64,000 bases of DNA, from assembly GCA_014656015.1 (NCBI GenBank), contig BNBP01000006.1, positions 92,799-156,798 on the forward strand, written 5' to 3'. Shown here one piece after another: positions 27,539-36,039 of this stretch (the first letter of the stretch is position 1; every line of letters starts with the position of its first letter). This stretch comes from Streptomyces griseoaurantiacus (GTDB lineage: Bacteria > Actinomycetota > Actinomycetes > Streptomycetales > Streptomycetaceae). Made by a program: the position numbers and the translations under genes. The notes beneath the pieces were generated by a model that worked only from the letters and a program-made list of their open reading frames with translations, was not told the DNA's origin and made no database searches.

Positions 27539-28471
27539 TCACTCGTGCGACCACGCGCTCAGCTTCTCCGGGTTCAGCATCAGCCACACCCGCGTGACGC
27601 GCCCCTCCTCCACGCCGAAGGTGAGCATTCCGTACCGGTGCCTGTCGGCCCGCAGCATGTATCCGAGACCGTCGGCCGTGTCGCGTCGCTCGAAGCGGAG
27701 GGAGGGCTCCTTGCGCCTCACTCCCATGAGCCAGCGGGCCACGTGATCCGGCCCGCGGACGACCCGGGGCGCGGCGTTGACGAAGCCGCCGCCGTCCACG
27801 CGGAGTTCCACGTCCGGGGCCAGCACGCGGAGCAGGTCCTCCATCCGCCCTTCGACGGCCGCCTCACGGAAGGCGCGAACCACCTCGTCATGCCGGCGGG
27901 AAGGAACCCGTGTGCGTCTCCCCTGCCGGACGTGGCGGCGTGCGGACGTCGCCAATTGCCGTGTCGCCGCCGCCGAGCGCCCCACGACGCCGGCGATCTC
28001 ACCGAAGGGAACACCGAACACGTCGTGCAGCACGAACGTCACCCGCTCCGCCGGGGTCATGGCCTCGAGGACCGTCAGCAACGCCATGCCGACCGCGTCG
28101 TCGAGGGTGACGCGGTCGAGCGGATCAGCGGCGGAACGGCCGGAGGCCGGCGCGGTCGCCGCGCCCGCGAAGAGACCGGCCGGGACCGGCTCCGGCAGCC
28201 ACTGCCCGACGTACGTCTCGCGACGTGCCCGCGCGGAGCCCAGCAGGTCGAGTGAGATCCGGCTCGCGACGCGCGTCAGCCACGCCGCGGGCACGGCGAT
28301 TGCTTCGCGTTCCCCGGCTTCGAGGCGATACCACCTGATGTACGTCTCCTGGACCACGTCCTCGGCATCGGCCAGGGTGCCCGTCATGCGGAAGGCCAGG
28401 GACAGCAGCCGGGGCCGCTCTGCCACGACCGCGTCCAGAGCCCGTGAGTCCTCATGTTCGGAGCGTTCCAT
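27539..28471 (-). CDS. ECF41-group RNA polymerase sigma factor
   Basis: 310-residue sigma factor of ECF group 41. Sigma-2 is at about residues 15-80 (RMTGTLADAEDVVQETYIRWYR), sigma-4 at about 125-185 (VTFVLHDVFGVPFGEIAGVVGRSAAATRQLA). A SnoaL-like C-terminal extension from about 195 replaces a separate anti-sigma factor. The three group signatures are present: WLPEP in the interdomain linker, DGGG (VDGGGF) in the extension and NPEKL near the end (NPDKL in the consensus). It lies 19 bp downstream of an NmrA-like SDR gene, the typical COE-type partner of ECF41, in one operon with a candidate ECF41 promoter. Confidence 0.92.
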   Translation of the reverse strand: MERSEHEDSRALDAVVAERPRLLSLAFRMTGTLADAEDVVQETYIRWYRLEAGEREAIAVPAAWLTRVASRISLDLLGSARARRETYVGQWLPEPVPAGLFAGAATAPASGRSAADPLDRVTLDDAVGMALLTVLEAMTPAERVTFVLHDVFGVPFGEIAGVVGRSAAATRQLATSARRHVRQGRRTRVPSRRHDEVVRAFREAAVEGRMEDLLRVLAPDVELRVDGGGFVNAAPRVVRGPDHVARWLMGVRRKEPSLRFERRDTADGLGYMLRADRHRYGMLTFGVEEGRVTRVWLMLNPEKLSAWSHE

Positions 28472-28490
28472 CGTTCCCTCGATGTCGAGA

Positions 28491-29225
28491 TCAGGCGAGG
28501 GGGATCCCGGCGATCGGGTACCTCACCGTGCCGGCCCGATACATGCCGCGCGGAACCATGGCCCCGGGCATCTCCTGTCCGCCCACGGTCACCACCTCGC
28601 GCTCGTCCCCCCGCTCGGCCAGGGTGGCACGGAAGAGATCGTCCAGGTAGAAACGCTCGGGGCCGGCGATCTCGACCACGCTCCCCGGTTCCAGCGTGGT
28701 GACGGCCTCGGCGAGGAGCTCGACGACCTCCTCCAGCTCGACGGGCTGGATGAACACCCTCGGTGCGCGCACCTTCCCGTCCACGGTGTGCTGATCGGCG
28801 AGGACCGGAATGTAGCTCTGGAACTGGGTGGACCGGATGATGGTGGCGGGGATCGAACCGGCTCGTACGGCCTTCTCCTGCGCCACCTTGCCCAGGTAGT
28901 ACCCGATCTCGGACGCGTCCCCCTCTCCCACACCGACGATGGAGAGCACGACGTGCAGGCGCACCCCGGCCCGCTCGCCGGCCGCGGTGAGGTTCTCGAC
29001 CGCTCCCTCGAAGAACGCGATCGCCCCCTCCGCGTCGAAGCGGGGGGTATTGAGGACGTTCACGATGGCGTCCACTCCGACGAGGGCCTCGGCGAGCCCC
29101 CTGCCCGAGGACACGTCGATCCCGTCCTCGAGCCCTCCCGGGACCACCTCGATGCCCTTGGCCTCCAGGTTGTCGGCAAGAGGCGACCCCACACGGCCGC
29201 GCCCACCGGCGAGGAAGACCTTCAT
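28491..29225 (-). CDS. NAD(P)-binding SDR/NmrA-like protein, ECF41 partner
   Basis: 244-residue atypical SDR. It starts MKVFLAGGRGRVGSPLADNL (Rossmann loop GGRGRVG) and continues with VVLSIVGVGEGD, KVAQEKAVRAGSIPATIIRSTQF and EIAGPERFYLDDL, as in NAD(P)H-binding NmrA/epimerase-like proteins. ATG at 29225 was chosen because the Rossmann motif begins there; the open frame upstream to 29330 overlaps the presumed promoter. Genes for a carboxymuconolactone decarboxylase, oxidoreductase or epimerase are the known ECF41 regulon partners, so this is probably the main sigma target. Substrate unknown. Confidence 0.87.
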   Translation of the reverse strand: MKVFLAGGRGRVGSPLADNLEAKGIEVVPGGLEDGIDVSSGRGLAEALVGVDAIVNVLNTPRFDAEGAIAFFEGAVENLTAAGERAGVRLHVVLSIVGVGEGDASEIGYYLGKVAQEKAVRAGSIPATIIRSTQFQSYIPVLADQHTVDGKVRAPRVFIQPVELEEVVELLAEAVTTLEPGSVVEIAGPERFYLDDLFRATLAERGDEREVVTVGGQEMPGAMVPRGMYRAGTVRYPIAGIPLA

Positions 29226-29269
29226 CTGCGTACTCCGTCCCGGGCATCGGTCGCTGCCCTCACCACCAT

Positions 29270-29294
29270 GACGACGCAGGCCGGGAAAATGTGA
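29270..29294 (-). promoter_or_regulatory. Candidate ECF41 promoter
   Basis: Reading the minus strand, TCACA (29294-29290), 16 nt, then CGTC (29273-29270), 44 bp before the SDR start. The published ECF41 consensus is TGTCACA near -35 and CGTC at -10 (recalled). The first two bases of the -35 differ. Confidence 0.55.
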
Positions 29295-29307
29295 GCGCAC
29301 ACGCGAA

Positions 29308-29338
29308 CGGTCCCGGTGAGCCTCGCTCACCGGGACCG
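29308..29338 (-). terminator. Terminator of the GH2 gene
   Basis: 14-bp perfect stem (CGGTCCCGGTGAGC with its complement) closed by a CTC loop, directly after the GH2 stop on the minus strand and before the SDR promoter. Confidence 0.75.
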
Positions 29339-29362
29339 CGTCACGTCGTCCGTGCTCGGGGA

Positions 29363-32300
29363 CTACGGCTTCTGCTTCGTGTAGAGGCTGCTCACCTCGT
29401 CACCGGTGAGCGCGTGGTCCCATGCCTGTACCTCGTCGACGGCGCCGTTCCAGAAGTCGGTGTTGTCGCCGTTCCACTTGGCGCGGCCGACCGCGAGGGG
29501 GCCCGAGCCGACGTAGTTGGGGCCGGAGGCGGTGGTCGCCGCCCGCTTGCCGTCCACGTAGAGGGAGATCTGGTTGGTCGCGGCGTCACGGACGCCGACG
29601 AGGTGGTACCAGCGGCCGATCTCCGGCGTGGTCACCATGCGGGCCCGCTTCTCGCCCGGCGTGCTGAAGGAGAAGGCGCCCTGGCCGTACTGCAGGTAGA
29701 ACGGGCTCGCCTGGCGCTTGCCGTCCTGGCTGACGGCGGTGGCGTAGTTCCCGGGGAGGGCGTCGAGCCGGACCCAGGCGGAGACCGTGTAGCTGCCGGT
29801 GGTGTCGAGCACCGGCTCCTTCGTCTCGGCGTACTGGCTCTTGCCGTCGAACTTCAGCGCGCTGCCGCTGACCCCGGGCGTCCAGGTGGCGCCCTCGGAG
29901 AGGGTGAGGGGCTTCTTGTTGGGACCGGTGTCCGCGGCGGTGCTGCCGGTGTTCTCGTCGAGCGACCAGTGCGCGCCGCCCTTGATCGCCTTGCGGTCGC
30001 CGGCCGCGGCGCCCGCGGCGATGACCTTCCGGTTGATCTCGCGGACCCGGACCGGGTCGACCTTCAGCTCGCGGCGGTCGTAGGTGTAGAGGCCGTTGAG
30101 CTCGTTCTCCAGGTCGGTGATCTGGGTGTACACCGATCCGGACAGCTCCTCGGCGGCCTGGTCGAGGTAGTACTTCTCGGTGTTCTCGACGTACTTCTTG
30201 GTCAGCGCCTCCTTGTCGGCCACGCCGCTGTAGATCACGGTCGGGGCGCCCGGCCACATGTGGCCCGGGGTGCGCAGGGTGAAGCCGCCGTGCTCACCGT
30301 CCATCGCCGCCCGCTTCCCGTCGGGGAAGGCCGGGTCGGTGTTGTTGTAGTCGTGGTGGTCGATGATGTCGCCCGTGCCCGAGTCACCCTTGGAGTTGCA
30401 GCAGTTGACTCCGCTGTGGGTGTTGACCACGCGTGTGGGGTCGGCGGCCTTCACGGCCTCGGCGAGGCGTCCGCTCGCCTCCCGGTTCCACTCGCCCCAG
30501 CCCTCGTTGAAGACGATGTTGCCGATGACGGCCGGCGAGTCGTGGTGCTGGCGCATCGCCTCCATGCCCTGGTCGATGAAGGCCTGCTGTCCGGCCTCGT
30601 CGGTCAGGTCACCGGAGGTGGCGGAGACGAAGTCCTGCCACACCAGCAGGCCCAGCTTGTCCGCGTGGTAGAACCAGCGGGCCGGCTCCACCTTGATGTG
30701 CTTGCGGACGGCGTTGAAGCCCATCTGCTTGTGCGCCTTGAGGTCGAAGGCGAGGGCCTCGTCGCTCGGCGCGGTGTACAGACCGTCGGGCCAGAAGCCC
30801 TGGTCGAGGGTGGCCAGTGAGAAGATCGGCTTGTCGTTGAGCACCAGCTTCGGGTAGCCGCCGACCTTCTTGATGCCTATCTTGCGCATCCCGAAGTAGC
30901 TCGAGACGTGGTCGCTCGACCTGCCGTCGGTGAGCGTGACGTCGAGGTCGTAGAGGTAGGGGTCGTCCGGGCTCCACAGGTGCTGCTTGGCGACGGGCAG
31001 CGTGAGCTTCTTGTTGGCCGGTCCACTGACCCGGCCCACGACCTTGCCGTGCTTGTCGCGGGCGACGGCCTCCACGCGCGCCCGGGCGGAGGCGCCCTCG
31101 GACTTCGCGGTCAGCGCGAGGGTGCCGGTGTCGATGTCCGGCGTGGTGACGACGTCGTCGAGGGAGACCGGGGCGACGGGCTCCAGCCACACCGTCTGCC
31201 AGATGCCGGAGGACTGGGTGTACCAGATGCCGCCCGGGTTGGTGGACTGCTTGCCCTTGGGCTGGGTGTCGCTGCCGGTGTCGGTGACGCCGACCACGAT
31301 CTCCTGCGGCCCCCTGCTCTTGAGGGCGTCGGTGATGTCGGCGGTGAACGCCGTGTATCCGCCGGTGTGTTCGGCGACCTTCTTGCCGTTGACCCAGACG
31401 GTCGCCTTGTTGTCCACCGCGCCGAAGTTCAGCTTGAGCCGGTCGCTCTTGGCGGAGGTGCCGACCTTCCAGTTCTTCGGCACGTCGACGAGCCTGCGGT
31501 AGAACATGTGGTCCTCGTGCCGCTCGATGCCGGAGAGCTGCGACTCCACCGGGAAGGGCACGATGATCTTCTCGTCGAGGTTCTTGCCGAAGGACGGCTG
31601 CTGGTCCTTCTTCGCCGCGGCGAACTGCCAGGGCCCGTTGAGGTTCTGCCACTTCGAGCGGGCCTGCTGCGGGCGCGGGTACTCGGGCAGCGGGTGCTTG
31701 GTGTTCAGCTTGTCGCCCCACTTGGTGGTGAGGCGGTGCGCGGAGTCGTTCTGCGCGTACCGGATGATCTGCGGCACGGCCTTGCCGTCCACGCTGAGCG
31801 CGGCCTTGCCGTCGTAGGAGAACCGGACCTGCTGGCCCTTCTGGATCGCCTCGCTGAGGGTGATCTCCAGGGTGTCGCGGCCCTTGGTCCTCACCGAACC
31901 GATCGGCATCGGCGTGGTGTCCGCCTCGACCTTGAGGTGGTCCGCGAGGGCCTTCAGGTCCCCGACCTTGCCCCCGAAGCGGGCGCGCACCGTCCTGCCG
32001 TCCTCGGCGACCACCGGCTCGACCGGGTAGACCTCGAAGTCGGCCGGCGGGGTGAAGGCCGACATCGGCACGACCTGCTTGGCCAGGGTCGGCGTGGACC
32101 AGCGCAGGAACATGTTGGCGCCGCCGGTGTCCTGGAACATCTCCAGCCGGAAGTCGTGCTTCTCACCGGCCTTCAGGTGGACGGCCGCGCTGGTCTGCTC
32201 CTTGTCCCAGTCGGGCTCCCAGTGGTCGATCACCGCCTTGCCGTCGATGAACAGCCGGAAGCCGTTGTCGCCGATCGCGTAGAACGTGTAGTCGCCGGTG

Positions 32301-32641
32301 GCCGGGGCCTCGATCTGTCCCGTCCAGCGGGCGGTGGTGTGCTCCGTCCGCCCGGTCAGCTCCTGGAAGGTGTCGGTCAGTCCGCTGAAGTTGACCTGCG
32401 GGTCGAGCAGGGTGCCGCCGAGGTGCGCGAAGTCCCGCGCGCCCGGCGCCGACATCTGGAAGTACTCGCCCTTCAGGCCGTGCACCGCGACGGCTTCCTG
32501 CCCGGACGAGTGCGCGGAGGCACCTGCCGGTGCCTCGGCGGCCGACGCGGTGGACACCAGGCCGGACATCGGCAGGACCAGCGCGGTTGCTGTCAGCAGC
32601 GCCCACGCTCTGGCGCGTGGACGGGCGTGTGGTCTTGTCAT
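29363..32641 (-). CDS. Secreted GH2 glycosidase with PA14 and LamG domains
   Basis: 1092-residue extracellular glycoside hydrolase. Signal peptide at residues 1-35 (AWALLTATALVLPMSGL, AxA cleavage near SAAEA). A PA14 carbohydrate-binding domain follows at about 54-195 (LKGEYFQMSAPG, DYTFYAIGDNGFRLFIDGK). GH2 sugar-binding and Ig-like domains lie at about 320-590 (WQNLNGPWQFA, VWVNGKKVAEHTGGYTAF), and the catalytic barrel at about 600-850. The acid/base Glu is in FNEGWGEWN near 712, and the probable nucleophile Glu is in MDGEHGG near 782. A LamG/concanavalin domain occupies 885-1090. GH2 includes beta-galactosidases and, as listed in CAZy, beta-galactofuranosidases. The adjacent galactofuranose-type importer and shared operator favour a furanoside substrate (inferred). 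Confidence 0.88.
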   Translation of the reverse strand: MTRPHARPRARAWALLTATALVLPMSGLVSTASAAEAPAGASAHSSGQEAVAVHGLKGEYFQMSAPGARDFAHLGGTLLDPQVNFSGLTDTFQELTGRTEHTTARWTGQIEAPATGDYTFYAIGDNGFRLFIDGKAVIDHWEPDWDKEQTSAAVHLKAGEKHDFRLEMFQDTGGANMFLRWSTPTLAKQVVPMSAFTPPADFEVYPVEPVVAEDGRTVRARFGGKVGDLKALADHLKVEADTTPMPIGSVRTKGRDTLEITLSEAIQKGQQVRFSYDGKAALSVDGKAVPQIIRYAQNDSAHRLTTKWGDKLNTKHPLPEYPRPQQARSKWQNLNGPWQFAAAKKDQQPSFGKNLDEKIIVPFPVESQLSGIERHEDHMFYRRLVDVPKNWKVGTSAKSDRLKLNFGAVDNKATVWVNGKKVAEHTGGYTAFTADITDALKSRGPQEIVVGVTDTGSDTQPKGKQSTNPGGIWYTQSSGIWQTVWLEPVAPVSLDDVVTTPDIDTGTLALTAKSEGASARARVEAVARDKHGKVVGRVSGPANKKLTLPVAKQHLWSPDDPYLYDLDVTLTDGRSSDHVSSYFGMRKIGIKKVGGYPKLVLNDKPIFSLATLDQGFWPDGLYTAPSDEALAFDLKAHKQMGFNAVRKHIKVEPARWFYHADKLGLLVWQDFVSATSGDLTDEAGQQAFIDQGMEAMRQHHDSPAVIGNIVFNEGWGEWNREASGRLAEAVKAADPTRVVNTHSGVNCCNSKGDSGTGDIIDHHDYNNTDPAFPDGKRAAMDGEHGGFTLRTPGHMWPGAPTVIYSGVADKEALTKKYVENTEKYYLDQAAEELSGSVYTQITDLENELNGLYTYDRRELKVDPVRVREINRKVIAAGAAAGDRKAIKGGAHWSLDENTGSTAADTGPNKKPLTLSEGATWTPGVSGSALKFDGKSQYAETKEPVLDTTGSYTVSAWVRLDALPGNYATAVSQDGKRQASPFYLQYGQGAFSFSTPGEKRARMVTTPEIGRWYHLVGVRDAATNQISLYVDGKRAATTASGPNYVGSGPLAVGRAKWNGDNTDFWNGAVDEVQAWDHALTGDEVSSLYTKQKP

Positions 32642-32750
32642 GGAACCTTTCCTCGACGATGTTCACGCGACCGGGACCGGGGCAGCGCCAAGGGCTGCGG
32701 GGAGGTGGTCCCGGCGAGGTGAGAGGGCGGGCGGCTGTGCGGTGTGAACG

Positions 32751-32779
32751 ACTCTTCCAACGTTGGAAATTGATGTCAG
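32751..32779 (-). promoter_or_regulatory. GH2 promoter with LacI-type operator
   Basis: On the minus strand: -35 CTGACA (32779-32774), 17-bp spacer, -10 AAGAGT (32756-32751). The perfect 14-bp palindrome TTCCAAC-GTTGGAA (32755-32768) occupies the spacer and overlaps the -10. The half TTCCAACG sits 5 nt after the -35 here and 6 nt after it in the ABC promoter at 22486. This is a strong sign of one LacI regulon. Confidence 0.75.
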
Positions 32780-32900
32780 CGGAATGACAGCACGTCGATC
32801 GGCAACTGTCCAGAGTTCGCGCACGGGTTGGGTGGAGGTCGCCTCCCGGCCGGCGGCCCGCTGCCGTCCGACGTGGGTGTCTGTACTCAAAATCCAGACC

Positions 32901-32929
32901 TGGACGAAATTCCCAGTTCCGGCTAGGGT
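32901..32929 (+). promoter_or_regulatory. HrdB-like promoter of the YheO-type operon
   Basis: TGGACG, 17-bp spacer, TAGGGT, close to the Streptomyces housekeeping consensus TTGACN-17-TAGRRT, 88 bp before the start at 33017. Confidence 0.7.
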
Positions 32930-33016
32930 CGGGACGGCGCTGAGCCCCCGCGGGGCCCCGGACGCAGGCCCCCGCGGTCCGGCCGCGGTGGCACCGACAC
33001 GAGGAAACGAGAACCC

Positions 33017-33700
33017 ATGAAAGAGGACGCCGGACCGGAAGGACGCGGCGGCACGGCCGCCGTCACCGCCGCCGGGGCGGACGCCGAGGGACACCTCATC
33101 GGCGAGGTCGAGCGGATCGCCGTCGCGCTGGGCCGGATGTTCCCGGGCCTGTGCGAGGTGGTGCTGCACGATCTGCGCGATCCGCGCCACGCGATCCGGG
33201 TGATCGAGAACAACCTCTCCGGACGCCGGGTCGGCGACTCCGCGACCGAACTCGGCCTCGCCCGCATCGCCGACCCGCAGTACCCGAGCGTCATCCAGAA
33301 CTACCCCAACCGCTTCCCCGACGGCCGGCCGGTCAAGAGCACCTCCATCGGCATCAGGAACGCCGCGGGGGAGTACGTCGCCGCGCTCTGCCTCAACCTC
33401 GACGTGTCCGTGCTCTCCCCGGTCACCCTCGCCCTGTCGAACCTCGTCGCCACCGAGGCCGAACACCGCGAGCGGACGCTGGAGAGCCTGCGCGACCGCA
33501 ACGCGCGCGAACTGCGCGAGGCCGTCGAGGCGCTCGCCGCCGAACGGGCGGGCACCCCGCGCTCGCTGAGCCGCCAGGACAAGAGGGAGCTGGTCCGGCA
33601 ACTGCACCGGGACGGCTTCTTCGACTCCCGCGACGCCGCGCAGACCATCGCCGACCTGCTCGGCGTCTCGCGCGCGACCGTCTACAACTACACGAAATGA
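33017..33700 (+). CDS. YheO/DauR-type PAS-HTH transcriptional regulator
   Basis: 227-residue regulator with an N-terminal YheO-like PAS domain at about 30-140 (ALGRMFPGLCEVVLHDLRDP, the ENNLSGRRVGD motif, STSIGIRNAAGEYVAALCLNLDVS). A C-terminal HTH follows at about 180-227 (DGFFDSRDAAQTIADLLGVSRATVYNY). This is the architecture of DauR, the D-arginine-utilisation repressor. ATG at 33017 follows ACGAGGAAACGAGAA. The gene overlaps the downstream PLP enzyme by 4 bases (ATGA), so it controls amino-acid catabolic genes in its own operon. Confidence 0.88.
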   Translation: MKEDAGPEGRGGTAAVTAAGADAEGHLIGEVERIAVALGRMFPGLCEVVLHDLRDPRHAIRVIENNLSGRRVGDSATELGLARIADPQYPSVIQNYPNRFPDGRPVKSTSIGIRNAAGEYVAALCLNLDVSVLSPVTLALSNLVATEAEHRERTLESLRDRNARELREAVEALAAERAGTPRSLSRQDKRELVRQLHRDGFFDSRDAAQTIADLLGVSRATVYNYTK

Positions 33701-34917
33701 AGAGACCGGACATCCTCACCGTGAACACCACCGCCGCCACCCCCGGCCCCCTCCCCGCAACCGCCCGCACCCTCACCCTCGCCGAACCCGACACCCCCTT
33801 CGCGGTCGTCGACGTGCACAGGGTGCTTCGCAATGCCGAACGCCTCGCCCGGCGCGCGGAACGGCTCGGCGTCGTCCTGCGCCCGCACGTCAAGACGGCC
33901 AAGAGCCTCGACGTCGCCGCCCTCCTGCGGGACCCGAGCGGGGCACCCTGCCCGGTCACCGTCTCCACCCTCGCCGAGGCCGAGGCCTTCGCCGACGGCG
34001 GCCACACCGACCTCACCTACGCCGTCGGCATCGCCCCGCACAAGCTCCCGCGCGTCCTCGCCCTCCTGCGGCGCGGCGTGCGCCTGCGCGTCCTGCTCGA
34101 CAGCGGGGCGCAGGCCGAGGCCGTCGCCGAGGCCGCCCGCGGGGCCGGCCTCGCGATACCGGCGCAGATCGAGATCGACTGCGACGGCCACCGCGGCGGC
34201 CTGCGCCCCGAGGACCCCGCCCTGACCGACATCGGCCGCGTCCTGCACGAGGCCGGGTGCCTGGACGGCGTGCTGGCCCACGCGGGGGAGTCCTACTTCG
34301 CCACCACCCCCGAGGCGCGGCGCCGGGCGGCCGAGCAGGAACGCGACGCCGCCGTCACCGCCGCCGAACGGCTGCGCGCCGCCGGGCTGCCCGTGCCCGT
34401 CGTCAGCGTCGGCTCCACGCCCACCGCGCACGCCGCCGAGGACCTCGGCGGCGTCACCGAACTCCGGGCCGGCAACTACGTGTTCTTCGACCTGGTCATG
34501 GCCGGCCTGGGCGTCTGCCGGGTCGACGACCTCGCCCTCTCCGTCGTCGTCACCGTCATCGGCCACCGCCCCGAACTCGGCCGGATCCTCACCGACGGCG
34601 GCTGGATGGCCATGTCCCGCGACCGGGGCACCGCACGCCAGGCCCAGGACCAGGGCTACGGCCTCGTCACCGACCTCGGCGGCCGCCTCCTGCCCGGCCT
34701 CGTCATGACCGACGCCAGCCAGGAACACGGCATCCTCACCGCGCGCGAGGGCACCGACCTGCCCGAGCTGCCCCTGGGAACCCGGCTGCGGATCCTGCCC
34801 AACCACGCCTGCGCGACCGCCGCCCAGCACCGCGGCTACCACGTCGTCGACAGCAGCCGTACGGGGACCGGTGCCCCCGAGGCCGTCGCCTACTGGCCGC
34901 GCGTCACCGGCTGGTGA
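33697..34917 (+). CDS. D-serine dehydratase/D-threonine aldolase-family PLP enzyme
   Basis: 406-residue alanine-racemase-fold (fold III) PLP enzyme. N-terminal barrel carries FAVVDVHRVLRNAERLARRAERLGV at 35-59 and the Schiff-base Lys in RPHVKTAKS at about 68. The C-terminal beta domain of the DSD1 family shows LPNHACATAAQH, where His-X-Cys is the zinc-binding pair. Family members include D-serine dehydratase, D-threonine aldolase and D-threo-3-hydroxyaspartate dehydratase. The following gene is an L-3-hydroxyaspartate-ammonia-lyase-like enzyme, so a D-3-hydroxyaspartate or D-3-hydroxy amino acid substrate is the best guess. Start overlaps the regulator stop. Confidence 0.85.
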   Translation: MKRPDILTVNTTAATPGPLPATARTLTLAEPDTPFAVVDVHRVLRNAERLARRAERLGVVLRPHVKTAKSLDVAALLRDPSGAPCPVTVSTLAEAEAFADGGHTDLTYAVGIAPHKLPRVLALLRRGVRLRVLLDSGAQAEAVAEAARGAGLAIPAQIEIDCDGHRGGLRPEDPALTDIGRVLHEAGCLDGVLAHAGESYFATTPEARRRAAEQERDAAVTAAERLRAAGLPVPVVSVGSTPTAHAAEDLGGVTELRAGNYVFFDLVMAGLGVCRVDDLALSVVVTVIGHRPELGRILTDGGWMAMSRDRGTARQAQDQGYGLVTDLGGRLLPGLVMTDASQEHGILTAREGTDLPELPLGTRLRILPNHACATAAQHRGYHVVDSSRTGTGAPEAVAYWPRVTGW

Positions 34918-34970
34918 CCGCCGCCGACCGCCCCGTCCCCCCGAGTCCGCACTCCCGCGAGGTGCCCGCC

Positions 34971-35939
34971 ATGTCCGACGCATCACCCGTCTCCTTCGAC
35001 GACGTCCGCGCCGCCGCCGCGCGCCTCGACGGCGTCGCCCACCGCACCCCCGTCCTCACCTCCCGCACCCTCGACGCCCTGGTCGGCGCCGAGGTGTTCG
35101 TCAAGTGCGAGAACTTCCAGCGGATCGGCGCCTTCAAGTTCCGCGGCGCCTACAACGCGATCGCCCAACTGCCCGCCGAACAGCGCGCGAAGGGCGTCGC
35201 CGCCTACTCCTCCGGCAACCACGCCCAGGCCACCGCCCTGGCCGCCCGCGAGCTGGGGACCACCGCCGTCATCCTCATGCCCGAGGACGCCCCGCGCTCC
35301 AAGCGGGAGGCCACCGCCGGGTACGGTGCCGAGGTCGTCACCTACGACCGCTACACGCAGGACCGCACCGCCCTCGGCGAGGCCCTCGCCGCCGACCGCG
35401 GCCTCGCCCTCATCCCGCCCTACGACCACCCGCACGTCATCGCGGGACAGGGCACGGCCGCCCTGGAACTCCTGGAGGAGACCGGCGAGCTGGACGCGCT
35501 CGTCGTGCCCGTCGGCGGCGGTGGGCTCATCGCGGGCAGCGGCCTGACCGCCAGGGCCCTGCACCCGGACACCGCGGTCGTCGGCGTCGAACCCGAGGCG
35601 GGCGACGACACCAAGCGGTCCCTGGACCGGGGCGAACGCGTCACCGTCCCGGTGCCCCGCACCATCGCCGACGGGCAGGCGCTGAACACCCCGGGCGCCC
35701 TCACCTTCCCCCTCAACCAGCGCCTCGTCGACGCGATCGCACTCGTCAGCGACGAGGAGATCGTCCGCGCCATGCGCTTCGCCTTCGAACGGCTGAAGAT
35801 CGTGCTGGAGCCGAGCGGTGCCACACCGCTGGCCGCCCTGATGGCCGGACGCCTTCAAGGGCTGCCCCGCCGCATCGGCATCATTGCCTCCGGGGGCAAT
35901 ATCGACACGCGGAGGTTCATCGAACTCGTGTCGCAATGA
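34971..35939 (+). CDS. Threonine dehydratase / threo-3-hydroxyaspartate ammonia-lyase-like
   Basis: 322-residue fold-type II PLP dehydratase. PLP Lys is in RIGAFKFRGAYNA at about residues 46-58, with SSGNHAQATAL, PEDAPRSKREATAGYGAEV, the glycine cup PVGGGGLIAGSGL and the C-terminal ASGGNID. Length and motifs match serine racemase/3-hydroxyaspartate ammonia-lyase more than the ACT-containing biosynthetic IlvA. Paired with the D-specific enzyme upstream (53-bp gap), it would deaminate the L- or threo-isomer to oxaloacetate or a 2-oxoacid plus ammonia. Confidence 0.87.
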   Translation: MSDASPVSFDDVRAAAARLDGVAHRTPVLTSRTLDALVGAEVFVKCENFQRIGAFKFRGAYNAIAQLPAEQRAKGVAAYSSGNHAQATALAARELGTTAVILMPEDAPRSKREATAGYGAEVVTYDRYTQDRTALGEALAADRGLALIPPYDHPHVIAGQGTAALELLEETGELDALVVPVGGGGLIAGSGLTARALHPDTAVVGVEPEAGDDTKRSLDRGERVTVPVPRTIADGQALNTPGALTFPLNQRLVDAIALVSDEEIVRAMRFAFERLKIVLEPSGATPLAALMAGRLQGLPRRIGIIASGGNIDTRRFIELVSQ

Positions 35940-36039
35940 TGGCTGTTGCCGCTGTGGCAGGCTGGGTCCCGCACCGCCAGGGTCGTCCGCGATCCACGCC
36001 GTAGGAGCGAACGGTGCCCGATCCACCCGGAGTCCAGCC

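Larger units (their letters stand above)
32642..33016. other. Divergent regulatory region
   Basis: 375 bp between the GH2 gene and the YheO-type regulator. It holds the GH2 promoter/operator and the HrdB-like promoter of the regulator, described separately. No coding sequence is supported. Confidence 0.7.

Noticed and set aside
29226..29330. Upstream start for the SDR partner of the sigma factor
   Set aside because: The Rossmann motif begins at the ATG at 29225, and the extension overlaps the likely ECF41 promoter and the GH2 terminator.
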